Assembly: GCA_934140285.1 (NCBI GenBank)
Contig: CAKPBI010000001.1
Coordinates: forward strand, 62,001 to 126,000
Direction of reading: 5' to 3'
DNA length: 64,000 nucleotides
Origin: an uncultured Bacilli bacterium
GTDB lineage: Bacteria; Bacillota_I; Bacilli_A; ML615J-28; CAG-313
Program-made: the position numbers and the translations under genes
In this document: positions 9,007 through 22,500 of the stretch, piece by piece
How the letters are laid out: every line of letters begins with the position of its first letter
How positions within the stretch are numbered: position 1 is the first letter of the stretch
The notes under the pieces: generated by a model
Seen by the model: the letters and a program-made list of their open reading frames with translations, nothing else
Database searches by the model: none
What the model was told of the DNA's origin: nothing

Positions 9007-10257
9007 ATGAATATTATCGTCAAAAAATGTTCAAACATAGAAGGAAAAATAGAAATCAGTGGATCTAAAAATGCATGTCTCCCCATTATAGGTGCAGCAT
9101 TATTAACAAATGAAAAGGTAACTATTACTAATGTGCCACTAATAAGTGATGTAGTTAGTTTTATTAGAATTTTAGATAATATTAATGTAAATTCAAACTA
9201 CGATTATAATAATAGAAAATTAGAAATATCCACAAGTAAGATAAGAAAAAAAATAGAGTCCCCCTATATAAATAAGTTTAGGGCTTCATATTATATTATT
9301 CCTTCTCTCCTTCATAGGTTAAAAGAATTTACATTTGACTATCCAGGAGGGTGTAATTTTGGTTCTAGACCTATTGATATTCATCTTGATTTTTTTAGAA
9401 ATATAGGTGTAGAAGTTATTGAAGGAACTAAAATGCAATTTAAAGTAAAAAAACTTTGTCCTGTAAATTATACTTTTTCTACTATTAGTGTAGGTGCTAC
9501 AATTAATGCAATTATGACATGTTGTAAAATTATAGGTAAGTCAAAGTTAAAAAATGTTTCTATTGAACCAGAAGTTATGGATGTAATCAATATGTTAAAT
9601 CTTATGGGTGCAAAAATAACAGTTTTAAATGAAAGAATAATTGAAATTGATGGAGTAAAAAAATTAAATGGTATAACATATGAAGTAATGCCAGATCGAA
9701 TAGAGTTTGGAAGTTATGCTTTACTCTCATTAGTTTTTCCAAAATCTACAATTAAGATAATGAACTTTAATTTAGAATATATAAAAAACATACTAGATGT
9801 AATAATACAATTAGGTGGAACCTATGAAGTAGTTAGCAACTATATTGAAATTAAATCACCTATAAATATTAATCCTATTAATATTCAAACTGGGCCATAC
9901 CCACTATTTCCTACAGATTTACAACCAATACTTTCAACAGTTTTACTAAAAGCTACATCAAAATCAGAAATCAAGGAAACCATATATATAAACCGTAATT
10001 CACATATAGTTGAACTTAAAAAAGCAGAGGCAAACATCACAATGGAAAAGGGAAATATAATAATTTATCCTTCAATCCTAAATACTGAATCATTAAGAGC
10101 ATATGATTTAAGATGTGGCTTTGCGATGATTGTAGCAGCAATCTTGTGTAATAAAAAATGCATAATATATGATGTTGACTACATATTAAGAGGATATGAA
10201 AACATAATAGAAAAACTAAAATCAATTAATATAGAATGTGAAATAGAAAGAGAGTAA
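9007..10257 (+). CDS. murA: UDP-N-acetylglucosamine 1-carboxyvinyltransferase
   Basis: This 416-residue EPSP-synthase-fold enzyme carries out the first committed step of peptidoglycan synthesis (enolpyruvyl transfer from PEP to UDP-GlcNAc). SGSKNACLPI holds the substrate-binding lysine. PGGCNFGSRPIDIHL contains Cys116, equivalent to E. coli Cys115, the residue attacked by fosfomycin, so the enzyme is predicted to be fosfomycin-sensitive. FPTDLQP contains the catalytic aspartate and DLRCGFAM the C-terminal arginine. It is divergent in places: the usual ENRF block reads YINRNSHI. The ribosome site is AAAGGAG. It lies 56 bases upstream of the CvpA-like gene, which has its own promoter. Confidence 0.87.
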   Translation: MNIIVKKCSNIEGKIEISGSKNACLPIIGAALLTNEKVTITNVPLISDVVSFIRILDNINVNSNYDYNNRKLEISTSKIRKKIESPYINKFRASYYIIPSLLHRLKEFTFDYPGGCNFGSRPIDIHLDFFRNIGVEVIEGTKMQFKVKKLCPVNYTFSTISVGATINAIMTCCKIIGKSKLKNVSIEPEVMDVINMLNLMGAKITVLNERIIEIDGVKKLNGITYEVMPDRIEFGSYALLSLVFPKSTIKIMNFNLEYIKNILDVIIQLGGTYEVVSNYIEIKSPININPINIQTGPYPLFPTDLQPILSTVLLKATSKSEIKETIYINRNSHIVELKKAEANITMEKGNIIIYPSILNTESLRAYDLRCGFAMIVAAILCNKKCIIYDVDYILRGYENIIEKLKSINIECEIERE

Positions 10258-10260
10258 TAC

Positions 10261-10289
10261 TTGAAGAAAATAAATAAGTATAGTATAAT
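10261..10289 (+). promoter_or_regulatory. promoter of the 983-residue CvpA-like gene
   Basis: TTGAAG (10261-10266) and TATAAT (10284-10289) are separated by 17 bases, immediately after the murA stop. Confidence 0.55.
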
Positions 10290-10313
10290 AGTAAATAATA
10301 CGGAGGAACGAAT

Positions 10314-13265
10314 ATGGATACAGTAATTAATATACTAAGAATATTTCTACTGGTTTTAGACTGTTTTGCAGCACTTACATTAGTTTTATTCTTACTAATA
10401 GGGTTTCTAAAAGGATGGAGAAAAAACATAATTAATTTGCTTTCGTTTGCTATTCCATTTATACTTTTACTTATTTTATTAAATCCAATTGCTAGTGCAT
10501 TCACAAAAATAAACTTGTTTAATAATGGTACTTTAGAAGAAATAATAATTAATGGTGTAAAAGAGAATGTAAATAAAGGGCAGGAACTAAGCAATGAAAG
10601 CATTAATATATGTAAAGCATTAGCTTTCAGCACCTATAGATTAATCATCTATGAAAGTGGAATTTGGATATGCCTTATTTTTTCATTGATAAATCGACTA
10701 ATCTTAAAAAGAATATTTAAAGGTTTTCTTGAAAGTGAAAAAAATACAGGAGTCTCTTTAAAATCAAAACTACTTGGAATGGGAATTTCAACAATAAGAT
10801 ATATATTTTTCTTCTTCATATTTATTTTCCCTATTATTGGTATAATAAACATTGCAGATGTAGGAATTAGAGATGTTGCAAAAGCTGAGGAAATGTATAA
10901 TTCTGAAAGTGAAAATAGTGAAATAGACTATAATAAAATTAGCAATACACTTAATAAATCAGTTTTATACAAGTTTGCAAAAGTAGGTGTAGGTGAGGAA
11001 GAAATAACACTTCCTGCTAAATATTTAGGATTAATTTATTCAGTAAAAGCAAATGGAGTGACAACTAATATTATCTCAGAATATGGTCACATTCGTCCAT
11101 CTATCCCAATAATATTAAAACTTGCTTTAACTACAGATACTAAAAATAAAATAATAAAAATTGATATCTCGGAACAAGAAGCAGAAACTTTATCAAGACA
11201 TATTAAATCTTGCACAGTAATAAAATTAATAGCTCCACTAATTAAGGATGTTGCTATAACTAATTATAGTGAAGGGTTAAACGATGATACAAAGGATATT
11301 ATTGAAAAATTAAAAGATATAGATGTGATTAAAGAAATAGATATTTTTACAGATGCATTAGTAATAATAACTAATAATATAAGAAATGTTGAAATTGATA
11401 CGGAACATGTCTATAAGATTTTGTTAAATAAACAACTACCAGATATGGTTGATCAAGTAGTTAATAAATTATTAGAGTCAGATATTACAAATTATATATT
11501 AATTCCTAAAATAAACGAATCAATTCAAGAAATATTAAAAGGGAATCCACTTAAAGATATTTTTTCTGAAGATTCAATTAAGAAATGTTTTTCTACAGAC
11601 ATAAAAGCATTATTATTGTTATATCAAGAACTATCTGAAAAAGCTAACCTATCAGGAGTTATCTTTGAAGAGCAAAAATTTGACTTAAGCAACAAAGAAG
11701 TTATAGAAGCACTATGCGATAGTATTAGTGAAGTATTCAATCTATCAATTGTAAAAGGCAATGAAAAACTATTAATTAGTTATGTTTTAGATTTATTAAA
11801 ACAACCTAACCTTACATATGATAGTTTATTTAAAAATGTAACTCCAAATTGGAGTGTTGAAGTAGATAACCTTGCTGCTGTATTAAAGGAAATACTTTAT
11901 ATTTATGATCAATATATAAAAGATCAAGAACCATCATTTAAACTATTGGTTACAAAAAATGAAAATGGTATATACATAATAATGCCAACAATCGAAAAAT
12001 TATCAAATTCTGAATTATTTAGAACTGTTGGAATAAATTACTTCAAAGAAAACTTTAACAAATTATTGGGAGATACAACTAATGAAGAATTAAAAGAAGC
12101 ATTTAATTTTGAAAATTTACGTTCTCTCACAAATGAAGAGTTTAAAAATGAAATTGAAAGATTATTAAACATTTTTGATACATTAATTCAAATGAAAGTT
12201 TTATTCGCTGAAGAAGGTGAAGAACCAACATTAAGTGAAGAATATATCAAACAAGTAGTTACTTTAATTTTTGATTCAGTCTTAATTAAAGGAAATGAAA
12301 AACAAATAGTTTCATACATCCTTAATATGACTGGATTAAATGATGCTTTGAAGAAATTTGATTTACAGCTTAACCTTGATGATGTTAACTGGGAAGTAGA
12401 AAGTGACAATCTTATTGATGTAATTAATGCAATTCTTGCATTTGGTGATTTAGAAAACATCGATTTTGAACAAATTATGAATGATAGAACTGAAGAAAAT
12501 AAAAATAGAGTATCTGCGCTATTTAAAGCTCTAGGAAAATCACAAATATTTGACGATGCTAGTTATAAAATGATTGAGAAAATGGTATCACAAATTGATG
12601 GAACTTATAAAGTAGAATTCTCTGATGAAGAAAAACAAGAAATTAAAAAACATGGTTGGGAAAATGAAATCAATAATTTATTTGAAGTAGTAGATTTGTG
12701 CAAAACTTATCTAAATGATGCTGAAAGTTACAAAACCGTAGAAGGAAGTACTGTAACAAATATAATGTTGAAAGCCAGTGAGTCAGTTATATCTTCTAAA
12801 ATTGTAGGAATCATTTTAAATGATATGCTTGGTGAAAATAATTTAAATATTATGCCAAAAAATGAAGATGGTACACCAAAATATGATTTCTCTGATCCTG
12901 CCACATTAAAAGAAACAGCAAATGATATAGGAACTCTTATAGATATAAGCAAAAATGTTGATAAATATATAAATAGTGAAGATGATACAAATAAAGATAA
13001 TGCAGTTAAAGCAATTGTAGATGGTTTAAACTTATTTAGCGATAGTGAATTTACCAAAGATGTAGTTGGCAAATATACAAATATATCTGATGCAGAAACC
13101 GAATCATTAGATTTGAAAAATGAATCAATCATTATTCAAGATGTATACGATGAATATAGTAAAAACCCTTCTGATTTCAGCATCGAAAATCATAAAGAAT
13201 TAGCTGAAGAGGTTAATAATTCTTCGGTTGCAAAATCAATTTTAACAATGTTAGGAATCATTTAA
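10314..13265 (+). CDS. CvpA-like membrane protein with helical-repeat extracytoplasmic tail (small sibling)
   Basis: This 983-residue protein has four N-terminal hydrophobic segments (about residues 10-31, 39-58, 105-131, 158-181), with a GFLKGWRKN loop after the first, as in CvpA-family proteins. About 800 residues of acidic, Lys-rich, predicted alpha-helical sequence follow, with no recognised domain. At least three blocks carry the same motif as the giant downstream protein: NWSVEVDNLAAVLKEI, NWEVESDNLIDVINAI and GWENEINNLFEVVDLC. The positive-inside rule puts the tail outside the membrane. The end, SSVAKSILTMLGII, resembles the end of the giant protein. The start has a GGAGG site with good spacing. 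The function is unknown; it is clearly a paralogue of the next gene. Confidence 0.7.
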   Translation: MDTVINILRIFLLVLDCFAALTLVLFLLIGFLKGWRKNIINLLSFAIPFILLLILLNPIASAFTKINLFNNGTLEEIIINGVKENVNKGQELSNESINICKALAFSTYRLIIYESGIWICLIFSLINRLILKRIFKGFLESEKNTGVSLKSKLLGMGISTIRYIFFFFIFIFPIIGIINIADVGIRDVAKAEEMYNSESENSEIDYNKISNTLNKSVLYKFAKVGVGEEEITLPAKYLGLIYSVKANGVTTNIISEYGHIRPSIPIILKLALTTDTKNKIIKIDISEQEAETLSRHIKSCTVIKLIAPLIKDVAITNYSEGLNDDTKDIIEKLKDIDVIKEIDIFTDALVIITNNIRNVEIDTEHVYKILLNKQLPDMVDQVVNKLLESDITNYILIPKINESIQEILKGNPLKDIFSEDSIKKCFSTDIKALLLLYQELSEKANLSGVIFEEQKFDLSNKEVIEALCDSISEVFNLSIVKGNEKLLISYVLDLLKQPNLTYDSLFKNVTPNWSVEVDNLAAVLKEILYIYDQYIKDQEPSFKLLVTKNENGIYIIMPTIEKLSNSELFRTVGINYFKENFNKLLGDTTNEELKEAFNFENLRSLTNEEFKNEIERLLNIFDTLIQMKVLFAEEGEEPTLSEEYIKQVVTLIFDSVLIKGNEKQIVSYILNMTGLNDALKKFDLQLNLDDVNWEVESDNLIDVINAILAFGDLENIDFEQIMNDRTEENKNRVSALFKALGKSQIFDDASYKMIEKMVSQIDGTYKVEFSDEEKQEIKKHGWENEINNLFEVVDLCKTYLNDAESYKTVEGSTVTNIMLKASESVISSKIVGIILNDMLGENNLNIMPKNEDGTPKYDFSDPATLKETANDIGTLIDISKNVDKYINSEDDTNKDNAVKAIVDGLNLFSDSEFTKDVVGKYTNISDAETESLDLKNESIIIQDVYDEYSKNPSDFSIENHKELAEEVNNSSVAKSILTMLGII

Positions 13266-13283
13266 TTTTCATAAATAATTATC

Positions 13284-13320
13284 AAAAAGAATTAGTCTAA
13301 TTTGAACTAATTCTTTTTTT
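13284..13320 (+). terminator. intrinsic terminator after the 983-residue gene
   Basis: The 13-bp stem AAAAAGAATTAGT / ACTAATTCTTTTT has a 9-base loop and a continuing T run. Confidence 0.8.
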
Positions 13321-13395
13321 CATATTAATATAATTTATTTAATAAAATGTATAGTAGTTGGAATTTTAATCACTAATGATAATAAGCAAATATTT

Positions 13396-13420
13396 CCGCA
13401 TTACAATGGTGCGTAATGGG
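13396..13420. other. imperfect hairpin in the spacer before the giant gene
   Basis: CATTAC and GTAATG (13399-13404 and 13413-13418) can pair around an 8-base loop, extended by C-G pairs across a one-base bulge. It lies upstream of the promoter at 13491, so it would be an operator or a spacer relic rather than a leader structure. I see nothing else in the 288-base spacer apart from the terminator and promoter. Confidence 0.2.
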
Positions 13421-13490
13421 AAAAAGACAATGAAAATACGAACTATGTTAAAAAAAATTAACAAATATATTCCAAAATAAGAATAATCAC

Positions 13491-13519
13491 TTGCAAAAAA
13501 AAAAGATTTTTGGTACAAT
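13491..13519 (+). promoter_or_regulatory. promoter of the giant gene
   Basis: TTGCAA (13491-13496), 17 bases, then TACAAT (13514-13519) preceded by TGG, an extended -10 element. Confidence 0.6.
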
Positions 13520-13553
13520 AAGTAAGTAAAGTCATACATAAAAGAGGTGAATT

Positions 13554-16500
13554 ATGATGGATTTTAATCTGATTTTACTATTCGTAGGGTTGGGATTGCT
13601 CGGAATAGTAATCTTATTCGCACTTTGGGGCTTTTTAGGAGGACTAAAAAGAGAACTATCGTGCATTGCTGTTTTCCTCGTTTTACTAGTATTGGCTTGG
13701 CTAGTCTTTGGTAATTCTGGTGTACTACTAAATTATAGTGGTGCAGGTGTAAACCAAATCAGAAATATGCTAAACTTGCCTGCTGCAGAAGGTACAACCA
13801 TTTGGCAAAGTATTATTGAATACTTAAAAAACATTAATGGTTTGAACCTTGAAAATTTACTAGTTGAAGGAAAGGAAACATACAACTTAATTTATAGCAT
13901 CGCCTCATGTGTTGCAACATTAGTTTTACTAATAAGTTGTACACTTGTTGTTGTAATAATAACACCAATAATAAGACTTTTAAGTCATCTTGTGTTGTTA
14001 ATTATTAAACGTGCTAAAAAAGAAGACACCAAAAAACAAAATACTGAAGGAACTTCACCAGATGATTCTACAGAAGGAAACAAAGAATTGGATGAGGAAG
14101 CAAACGATGCAGTACTTGTATTAAAAGGTGTTGAAGGAGCAAATGATGCTGTGGTAACTGTTACCGAAAACGAGTTACCAGAGCCTAAGAAAACAAAGAA
14201 ACGTGCTTGGGGTGCTGTTGCAGGTGCCTTAAAAGGTATTTTCTTAATAATTTTGTTATTTGCCCCTATTTCTGGTATTTGTGCAATTCTAAGAACTGCC
14301 TCACCTGAAACAAGACAAACAATCTCAAACCTTGTTAACGGTGATACCACAAAACAAGATGTAGACTCTAAAGAAGGACCAGCAGATATCGCATTTGATT
14401 TTGTTGATTCTTATGGAAAAAGTGCTATTGGAAAATTCGTAGAAAGCTCTTCATATTTCTTCGGACAATCTTTTAGTACCCTACTATTTGATTCTATGTC
14501 AAAAATTAATACAACTAAACAAACAATTACTCTTCGTGAGGAATTATCAGTTTATTTAGAAACGTTAAATCAACTTAAGGGAAACATTGATTTAGGAACA
14601 TGGACGGATGAAGAAGTTTCAGCAGCGTTAGAAACTTTAAAATCAGCTAAACTTCTTGCAGAAATTATGCCTGTTGCTATTGAATATGCTAGCGAAATAA
14701 AGGTAGTTAGTGATGCATTAGCAAATGCAGTACAAACAGCTCCATTCTTAGGTCTACGTGACATTGATTGGAAAAATGATGTAAATGTATTCTTAGATAC
14801 CTTAAAAGAAGTTTACAAATTAGATATTTTCCCACTTGAAGATTTCAACGTTTTAACTATGGATTCTGAAAAACTTTCTGCAATTGTTAATGTACTTGGA
14901 AATTCTGAATTTATAAATAAAGTTCTTCCAATTGCAATTAGAACTGGTGTAAAACTAGACGTAGTAGAAAAAATAACTGGTGGATTTAATGAAAAATTAA
15001 GTTTAGATAATGTTAATTGGAAACAAGAATTACAAAACTTTGTGACAATATATAGTAATTTCCAAAAATACGGCTACACTGAAATTTCTCAAATAACTGA
15101 TTTAGAAACTAAAGAATTAGTTCAAAAATTTGTAGTTGATGAATTCCAAAAAACAGTTGATCTATTTGATTCAATTGCTAATACTACAATTTTTGCAAGT
15201 GTATTAATTCCTGTAGGACAATCAGCACTTGATTATTATTTCAGTACAGAAGATAATGGATTTACTGATTTTGCAAATATCTTAAATCTAAAAGAATTAA
15301 CTATTGATGATTGGAAACAAGACTTTAAAACAATTCTAGAATCTGGAAAACTTGCTGTAGAAAAGCTAAATGCATTAAGTCTAGATCTTAAAAAAATGGA
15401 TTTAACTAGTGACAATGCAATTGAAACAATGAAAGAAATTGTTAAAAAAGTACTTAAAATTAATCTTTTAGGTGATGATACAACAAAGAACAATTTATTA
15501 CTTGCAGTATTTAATAAATTTGATTTATTCAATGAAGAAGATTTATACATTTATGAAGTAGATGCACAAGGTAATAAAAAGATTATAGGTTCTATTCTTG
15601 ATAACATAAATTGGGTAACTGATGGTGAAAACCTTGGTGAAATTGATACTATTTTAAATCTTATCGACGTTTACAGCGACTTTACAAAATTAAAAGACGT
15701 TGATATGAAAGAACTTAAGTTCGATTTCCAAAATATGTTAGAAGATGATGAAGCTATTGACGTTATGGTTGAAGCACTTGAAGAATTAGTTGATTCTGAT
15801 TTAGCACTTGCTTTAATTAATCCTGCAACAAACAAATATTTATTACCAATAACTGATAAATTTGACGATGATAATGTAGTTAAAGATATTATGAATTCAA
15901 TTCGTGAAAAAGCTTTAGCTGAAGAAATTATCAAAATAGTTCAAGCAATAAAAGATGCTCAAACATTAGGTTTGTTTGAAGTAGCTAGAGATGGTATTGG
16001 TGCATTAAAATATCAAGAAGTTGATGCGATGATTAACATAATTGATACAATCTTCCAATCTAAGATTTTCCAAGGATTTGAAGGCCGTATAATTCGTATA
16101 ATCTTAAAAGCAACTAAGTTACTTGAAGTTGAAAAAGGCTTATTAAATGACATTGATTATACTGGCGAAAGAGATTTATTAGTTAATTTCATTCGTGAAG
16201 TAGAACCAATATTAAAAGACCCTGAATTTAGCCTAGTTGATGATTCAGGAAACGTAAAAGTAGATTTAGATTATTTAACTAGACCTGAAATTTTTGCACA
16301 CCTTATGAGTGGAGTTGAAATTATTTTTGGTACTTATGAAATTAATGAAGATGGCACTTACGTTGAGACTAAAGGTTCTAAGCTTGTAGCTGCATTACTT
16401 CCTTCAATTTATGTTAAATATTTAAGACCATTAGTACCTGAAGAATTCAAAGAATTATTAGACATTATTGACATTGAAACACTTTCAAGTGAAACACTTG

Positions 16501-19500
16501 CAAGAGATGTAAAACGTCTTGTATATATTGCTGGTGAACTAGTAGAAATGGATGCACAAACATTATTATCTGGTGGCTCAGTAGTTTATACAGATAAACT
16601 TGAAAACTTCCAACATATCATTGACGCATTGTTAGACATAGAAATGTTTAAACGTTGTGGAAATGAAGTGTTTGCATGGACAATTAATTATCTAGCAGAT
16701 AAATTTGCTGGTAAATTAAATATTGAAAAAGTTAGCGCTGAAGATTTCAAAGATGTTGATTGGAAACAAGAAGGCGCAACAGCTAAAGCAGTAATTAAAG
16801 AAATCATTAATTTCTTAGAAGTTAATGACCTTCAAAACACTGAAAAACTTATCCAATTCTTTAAGGATAAGACATATATGAATGTATCATTTGTAACAAC
16901 TGAAAATGTTAATACAATGTTAAATATAGTTAATACTCTTCTAGATTTACAAACAATTGAATGTGTATTACCTATAGCATTCCAAGTTGGTGTTAACCAA
17001 TTAATTACAGCTAACATTATTGAAGAAGATTTCTGGAATGGCGAATTAACAGGTGCTCAACTTGTTGAAGATTTACACTCAGTATTAAATATTGCAGATG
17101 TCTTAATTAACGAAATGGATTTTGTAGAATACTGGAGAAATGGATTTAAAGGCGATATCTTCATGATTCCTGAATCCTCATCAGTAAATAAAGTACTTGA
17201 TGAATTATTTGCAATGAATATTGTTAAAGGCTATGAAGCAAGATTGGTTCAATATGCTGTTAATAAATATTTACCTGAAAACAAAATAATTACAGCAGCG
17301 GATATTGATGCAAGTGCAGTTGAAAATTGGGAAACTGAAGTTCAAGCATTTGAAAATATTATTGCTGAATTAATTAAAATTGTAAAAGATAACAACTTTA
17401 CAACAGTTGGTCAAATTGTTGATTTAATCAATGAATATAAGAATGACAAAACAGTAGTTAATAAATATATTACTGATACCAATATTGGAAATCTTTCTAA
17501 TGTTGTTGAAGCTGCAAGAGGATCTGAATTAGTAACTAACATTCTTCCTACAGTTCTTAAGTATGGATTAAGTCTAGCTAAAGACGCAGGATATAATGTA
17601 GACTTCTTAAATGATCTAACTGCTGCAGAACTAAATGAAGACTTACACGTTGTAGCAGAAATGATTAAACTTGCTGCAAGCGAAGGTGTTGCTTGTGTGA
17701 TTTTAAAAGAACAATTAAAGATTGATACAAAACCAATTAATACACTTTTAGAAAATGCAAAAACACTTGTAGGTTTAATTAACCAATTAAATTTAGTAAC
17801 TAAACATGAAAATGAATTAGTAAGTACACTTGTTAACAAAGGATTTGAAGCTGCTAAATTAACAAGTTTCTATTTAGAAGCAAGTGACTTAGAAGATGTA
17901 AATTGGAACGATGACTTCCAAAAAATTCAAAATGTTTTAACTCATTTACAACAATTTGCTGTTGATAACAATTTAATTTCTCTTGTCAATCTTGTAGATT
18001 ACATTAACAGTGTAAAAGGAGACTTTAAAGTTGCACTTACAGATGCAAATGCAAATTGTGCTGTAGAAATCCTAAGAGAGTTAGCTGAAACAGGACTTGT
18101 AAAAGCTCTACTTCCTCAAGGATTAGATTACGCAATAGAATTAGCAGTTGAAAATGGTTATGATATTTCATTTATCAAACTTTCTGAATTAACAAATGAA
18201 GAATTAGCTAATGATATCATAACACTTACATATGTAGTAGTTGACTTAATTGATTTACACGCTATTGAAATTTACAATGGTAAAGCAGTAAGTCAATTAA
18301 ATGAAAATGCATTACAAGACATTCCAGTTCGTTTAGCTGAATTACACATTTTAGGTAAATATGCAAATGATTGGATGGCATTTGTTACTAATTATGTTTT
18401 AGACAAAGTAATTAAGATCTCTGATTTTGAAGAACGTTATGATGCTTCTGATTTTGAAATAATTGCAAGTGCTGATTGGAAAGAAGATGCAGAATCTTTA
18501 GGCAGTGCTTTAGTAAGTATTTCTAAGGTTCTTGATGAGTTATTCCCTGATGGATTTACAATTAAGAGAGTTCAAGACTTTGTTCAACAACAATTATACA
18601 AAGAAGAAGAATATTTAACTGACACAGTAATTGATAATTTATTTGATGCATTAAGTAGTTTAGTTGGATTAAATTCAACACAACCAATTCTTTCTGATTT
18701 TGTTGATTATGGAATTCAAAAAGCAAAAGATGCGAAATTCGATGTAGCGTTTGTTAAAGAATCTGCCACAAATAAAAACCTATCTGCAGACATACAAGTA
18801 TTAGGTGAAATCGTTAAAGAAGCAGTTCATTTTGGCGCTGTAAAATTATTAAATAAAGAGTATGATAAAGAACAAATTAACACAGCTTATATAGCAAATA
18901 TCATTGGATTACTTGATCAAATGAACATTTACAATATGAATCGTGCTGAAGTTTGGACTTTAATCTTAAATAAAGTATTTGAAGCTACTAAGGTAACTGT
19001 AACAGTAGAAGTAAATGATTTTGCTTATATGACTGAAGAAAACTGGGTTGCTGATAATACACAATTACAATTAGTAGTTAACATGTTACAAGAACTTCTT
19101 ACTACAGACAATAAATTAAGTTCTGTATATGAAATTCGTGAAATGATAACAAGCTTAAAATCTCTAACCAAAGATGAAAAAGATGAATTATTAGATATCT
19201 TCTTGAAATCTGAAAATGTAACATTAATTGGAAACATTCTTCATGAATTATTTAAAGTAAACGGATTTGATGCATTCTTAAATGATTTAGTTGGATATGG
19301 TGTTGACCAATTGAATAAAAACGAATTTGTAAATAAATTTGATATAAACTTTGTTAAAGACGTTGTAACAAATGAAATATTAAGTCATGATGTATTAAAT
19401 ATTTCTGAAATAGTTAATATAGCTGTTGAATTTGGCCTTCTAGAATATCTAAAGACTAGTGATATAGCAGATATTAATTTAGCTACTCTTGATCCTGCAT

Positions 19501-22500
19501 TTGACCAATTAAACGAAATGCTTCTTCTAAAAGAAGCTAGAGTTGAATGGATGGCATTGTTAGGAAATGTTTTAGGAACTTCATTAAAATTTGATACTCA
19601 GTATTCTCCAAATGACTTTACTGAAATTACTGATCAAGATGCTGATGATGCTATTGTTTCAGTAAAAGAAGTATTAGTTAAATTAGATGAACTTCTAGCA
19701 ATGTGGAAATTAGAAAGTCTTAAAGAAGTTATTGACTTTATCAAAAAACAAGGTTATATGACTCAAGGTAACTTAACTGTTGATACTTCTAAGATAGCTA
19801 CTTCAATTATTTCAACAATTGCTGATATTAAACCTATTCATCCGTTACTACCAAATATCGTAAGATTTGCAGTTCAAAAGGTTCCTGCAGAATATGATGT
19901 ATCATTCATCTTACAATATTTAAGCGATGGAACATTAAATGGTACAGTTCTAGCTGAAGATATTAAGACATTAATGCTAATTGCAAATGACGCTTTAGAC
20001 TTTGGAGCACTTGATATTTACTTTGGTGTTTATAAAGAACAACCATTTGAAATTAAATTTGAATATATTTCTTCAATCGTTGAAAAACTAGATACTTTAC
20101 ATATACTTGAAGCTGACTACAATAACTGGATTGCTCTAGTAGCTAATAAAGTTTTAGCCGCAATTAAGATTGATAGAACTATAACAATTGAAGAATTATC
20201 TTACATGGAAAATGAAATGTGGCATGAAGATTTTGCAAGATTAGTTGCAATAATTGATAATGTTGCTAAACTTTCTAAAGATAATAACTTAACATTCTAT
20301 GATGATATTGTTAAATTCTTTAAAGATAAAGGCTATGAATCAGCACAATATGTAACTAACGAAAACATCAATACAGTACTTGATATTGTTGATCAAATAG
20401 TAGTTGCTAATAGTGCCTCAGTAGCATTAGAAAAAATGTTCTCTTATGCCATAACTAAGTATGTATTAACAAATGATAAATTACCTGATTTAGAGTTTGT
20501 AAGAGATGCTATCCAAAATGGTGAATATGTAGGTAGTGACATAAGACAAGATTTATTAACTATTTCATCAATGATACGTGAAGCAGTAAAATTTGGCGCT
20601 GTTGAAATTTTCTATGATAAGAAAGTTAGCCAAATTGATGTAGCTCCACTTCAATCAATAGTTAAATCAATTGATGAACTTGCGTTATTCCATATATCTG
20701 AAGCTGAATGGACAACAATTCTTATGAATCAAGTTCTTAAAGCTATAAAGATGGATGAAACACATAGTGTAACTGTTGATGAATATGAGTTCATGAACCA
20801 AGTAGATTATACAAATGACCTAGAAAATATCGTAGTATTAATTGGTCAAATTGGTGATTTACTAAAAGCAAATTATCTTGAATCTTCTGAACAAGTAGTT
20901 GATTTCTTTAAGAATAAAAACTATGAACTTGCACAATATGCAACAGAAGAAAATGTTAATTCAATTACATCAATGTTAAGAACTATTGCTGAAATTAATG
21001 GTATTGTTCCTATTCTTGATGAACTTGCATTATATGCAATTGATAAGGTTAATCAAACAAAACTTGAACTTGATTTAACATTCTTAGAAACAAAACTTAA
21101 CAATAAACAATTAACTGGAACAATGCTTTCAGAAGATATTAACACTTTAGCTAATATTATCGATGAAGCTGTTTCATTTGGTGCTCTAGATTACTTCTTC
21201 TATAAAGAAATTGAAGATTTAGAATTATCAATTTTAGCTCAAATAGTTGAAGAATTACGTATTCTTAACACATTAAATGTTGCACGTGCTGATTGGACTG
21301 CTTTAATTACAAATGAAGCCTTAAAAGCAATGAAGATTACAAACCGTGTAGAAGTTTCTGACTATGCATATTTAACAGAAACTGATTATGATAATTGTTT
21401 CACTACTCTTGTTGAAATAATTAACAAAGTTGATGAATTATTAGATAACAATAACATTGACACTCTTGAACAAATAAATAATTTCTTCAATGATAAATTA
21501 TGGCAACTTGCACAATATGCAAATAGCACAAATGCAAATGCTATTCTTGACATTGTTGATTTAATTGGAACACTTAAAGCATTAGAACCTGCTTTACCTG
21601 CTCTTGCTAATTATTTAGTACAAAAAGTATCTACTGATAAATTTAAGTTATCATTCATGAGCCTATATATCGGTAAAGATATAGATGGTATTGATCTTGC
21701 ATCAGATATTAGAACTATTGCTTCTATGGGCAAAGATTTAGTTCAATTTGGTGTATTAGATTACTATTTCTATAAATCAATTGATGTAATTGATTTCTCT
21801 AAACTTACTGATGCACTTAACAAACTTGATGAATTACATATTTATAAAGTTGATGAAGTAAATTGGTTAGTTATTGCTACAAATAAATTATTAGAAGCTA
21901 TTAAGTCTGAAGATCGAGTTTCCGTTTCTGATTTCGCTGGTCTAGATCCTGAACAAGAAATTAGCCACCTAGTAGCTGCAATTAATCAATTAGATAAATT
22001 ATTTAAAGAATTAAATATTGTTTCTACTGATGATGCACAAAACTTTATAGCAAATAAGAATTACTTAAATGGACAATATGTTAACGAAACAACTGTTAAC
22101 ATTTCAATTGAAGTCGTTGATGAATTAGCTCAAATGCAAATATTTAGAGTCGTTTTACCTAGCCTTGCAAGTTTCGGTGTAAGCAAGATTGATAATAACG
22201 ATCTTGACTTCTTAAAAGAAGCATTATCAAATAAAGAATTTACTGCTGATGAATTAATTAGCGATGTAAGAACCGTTCTTGATATTGCAAGAAAAGGTGT
22301 TGAATTTGGTGTATTTGATGCATTATTCAATATTGAAGTTGAACATTTCGATGGTGAAATTGCTGCAAGCATGATAGCTCAAATTGAAGAAATTAATCTA
22401 TTTACAAGATTACGTTCTAACTGGGTTGCATATGCTTTAAATAAAGCTCTAGTTAAATTAAACATTGAAGTTACTGCAAGTGAATTTGATGCATTAACTG

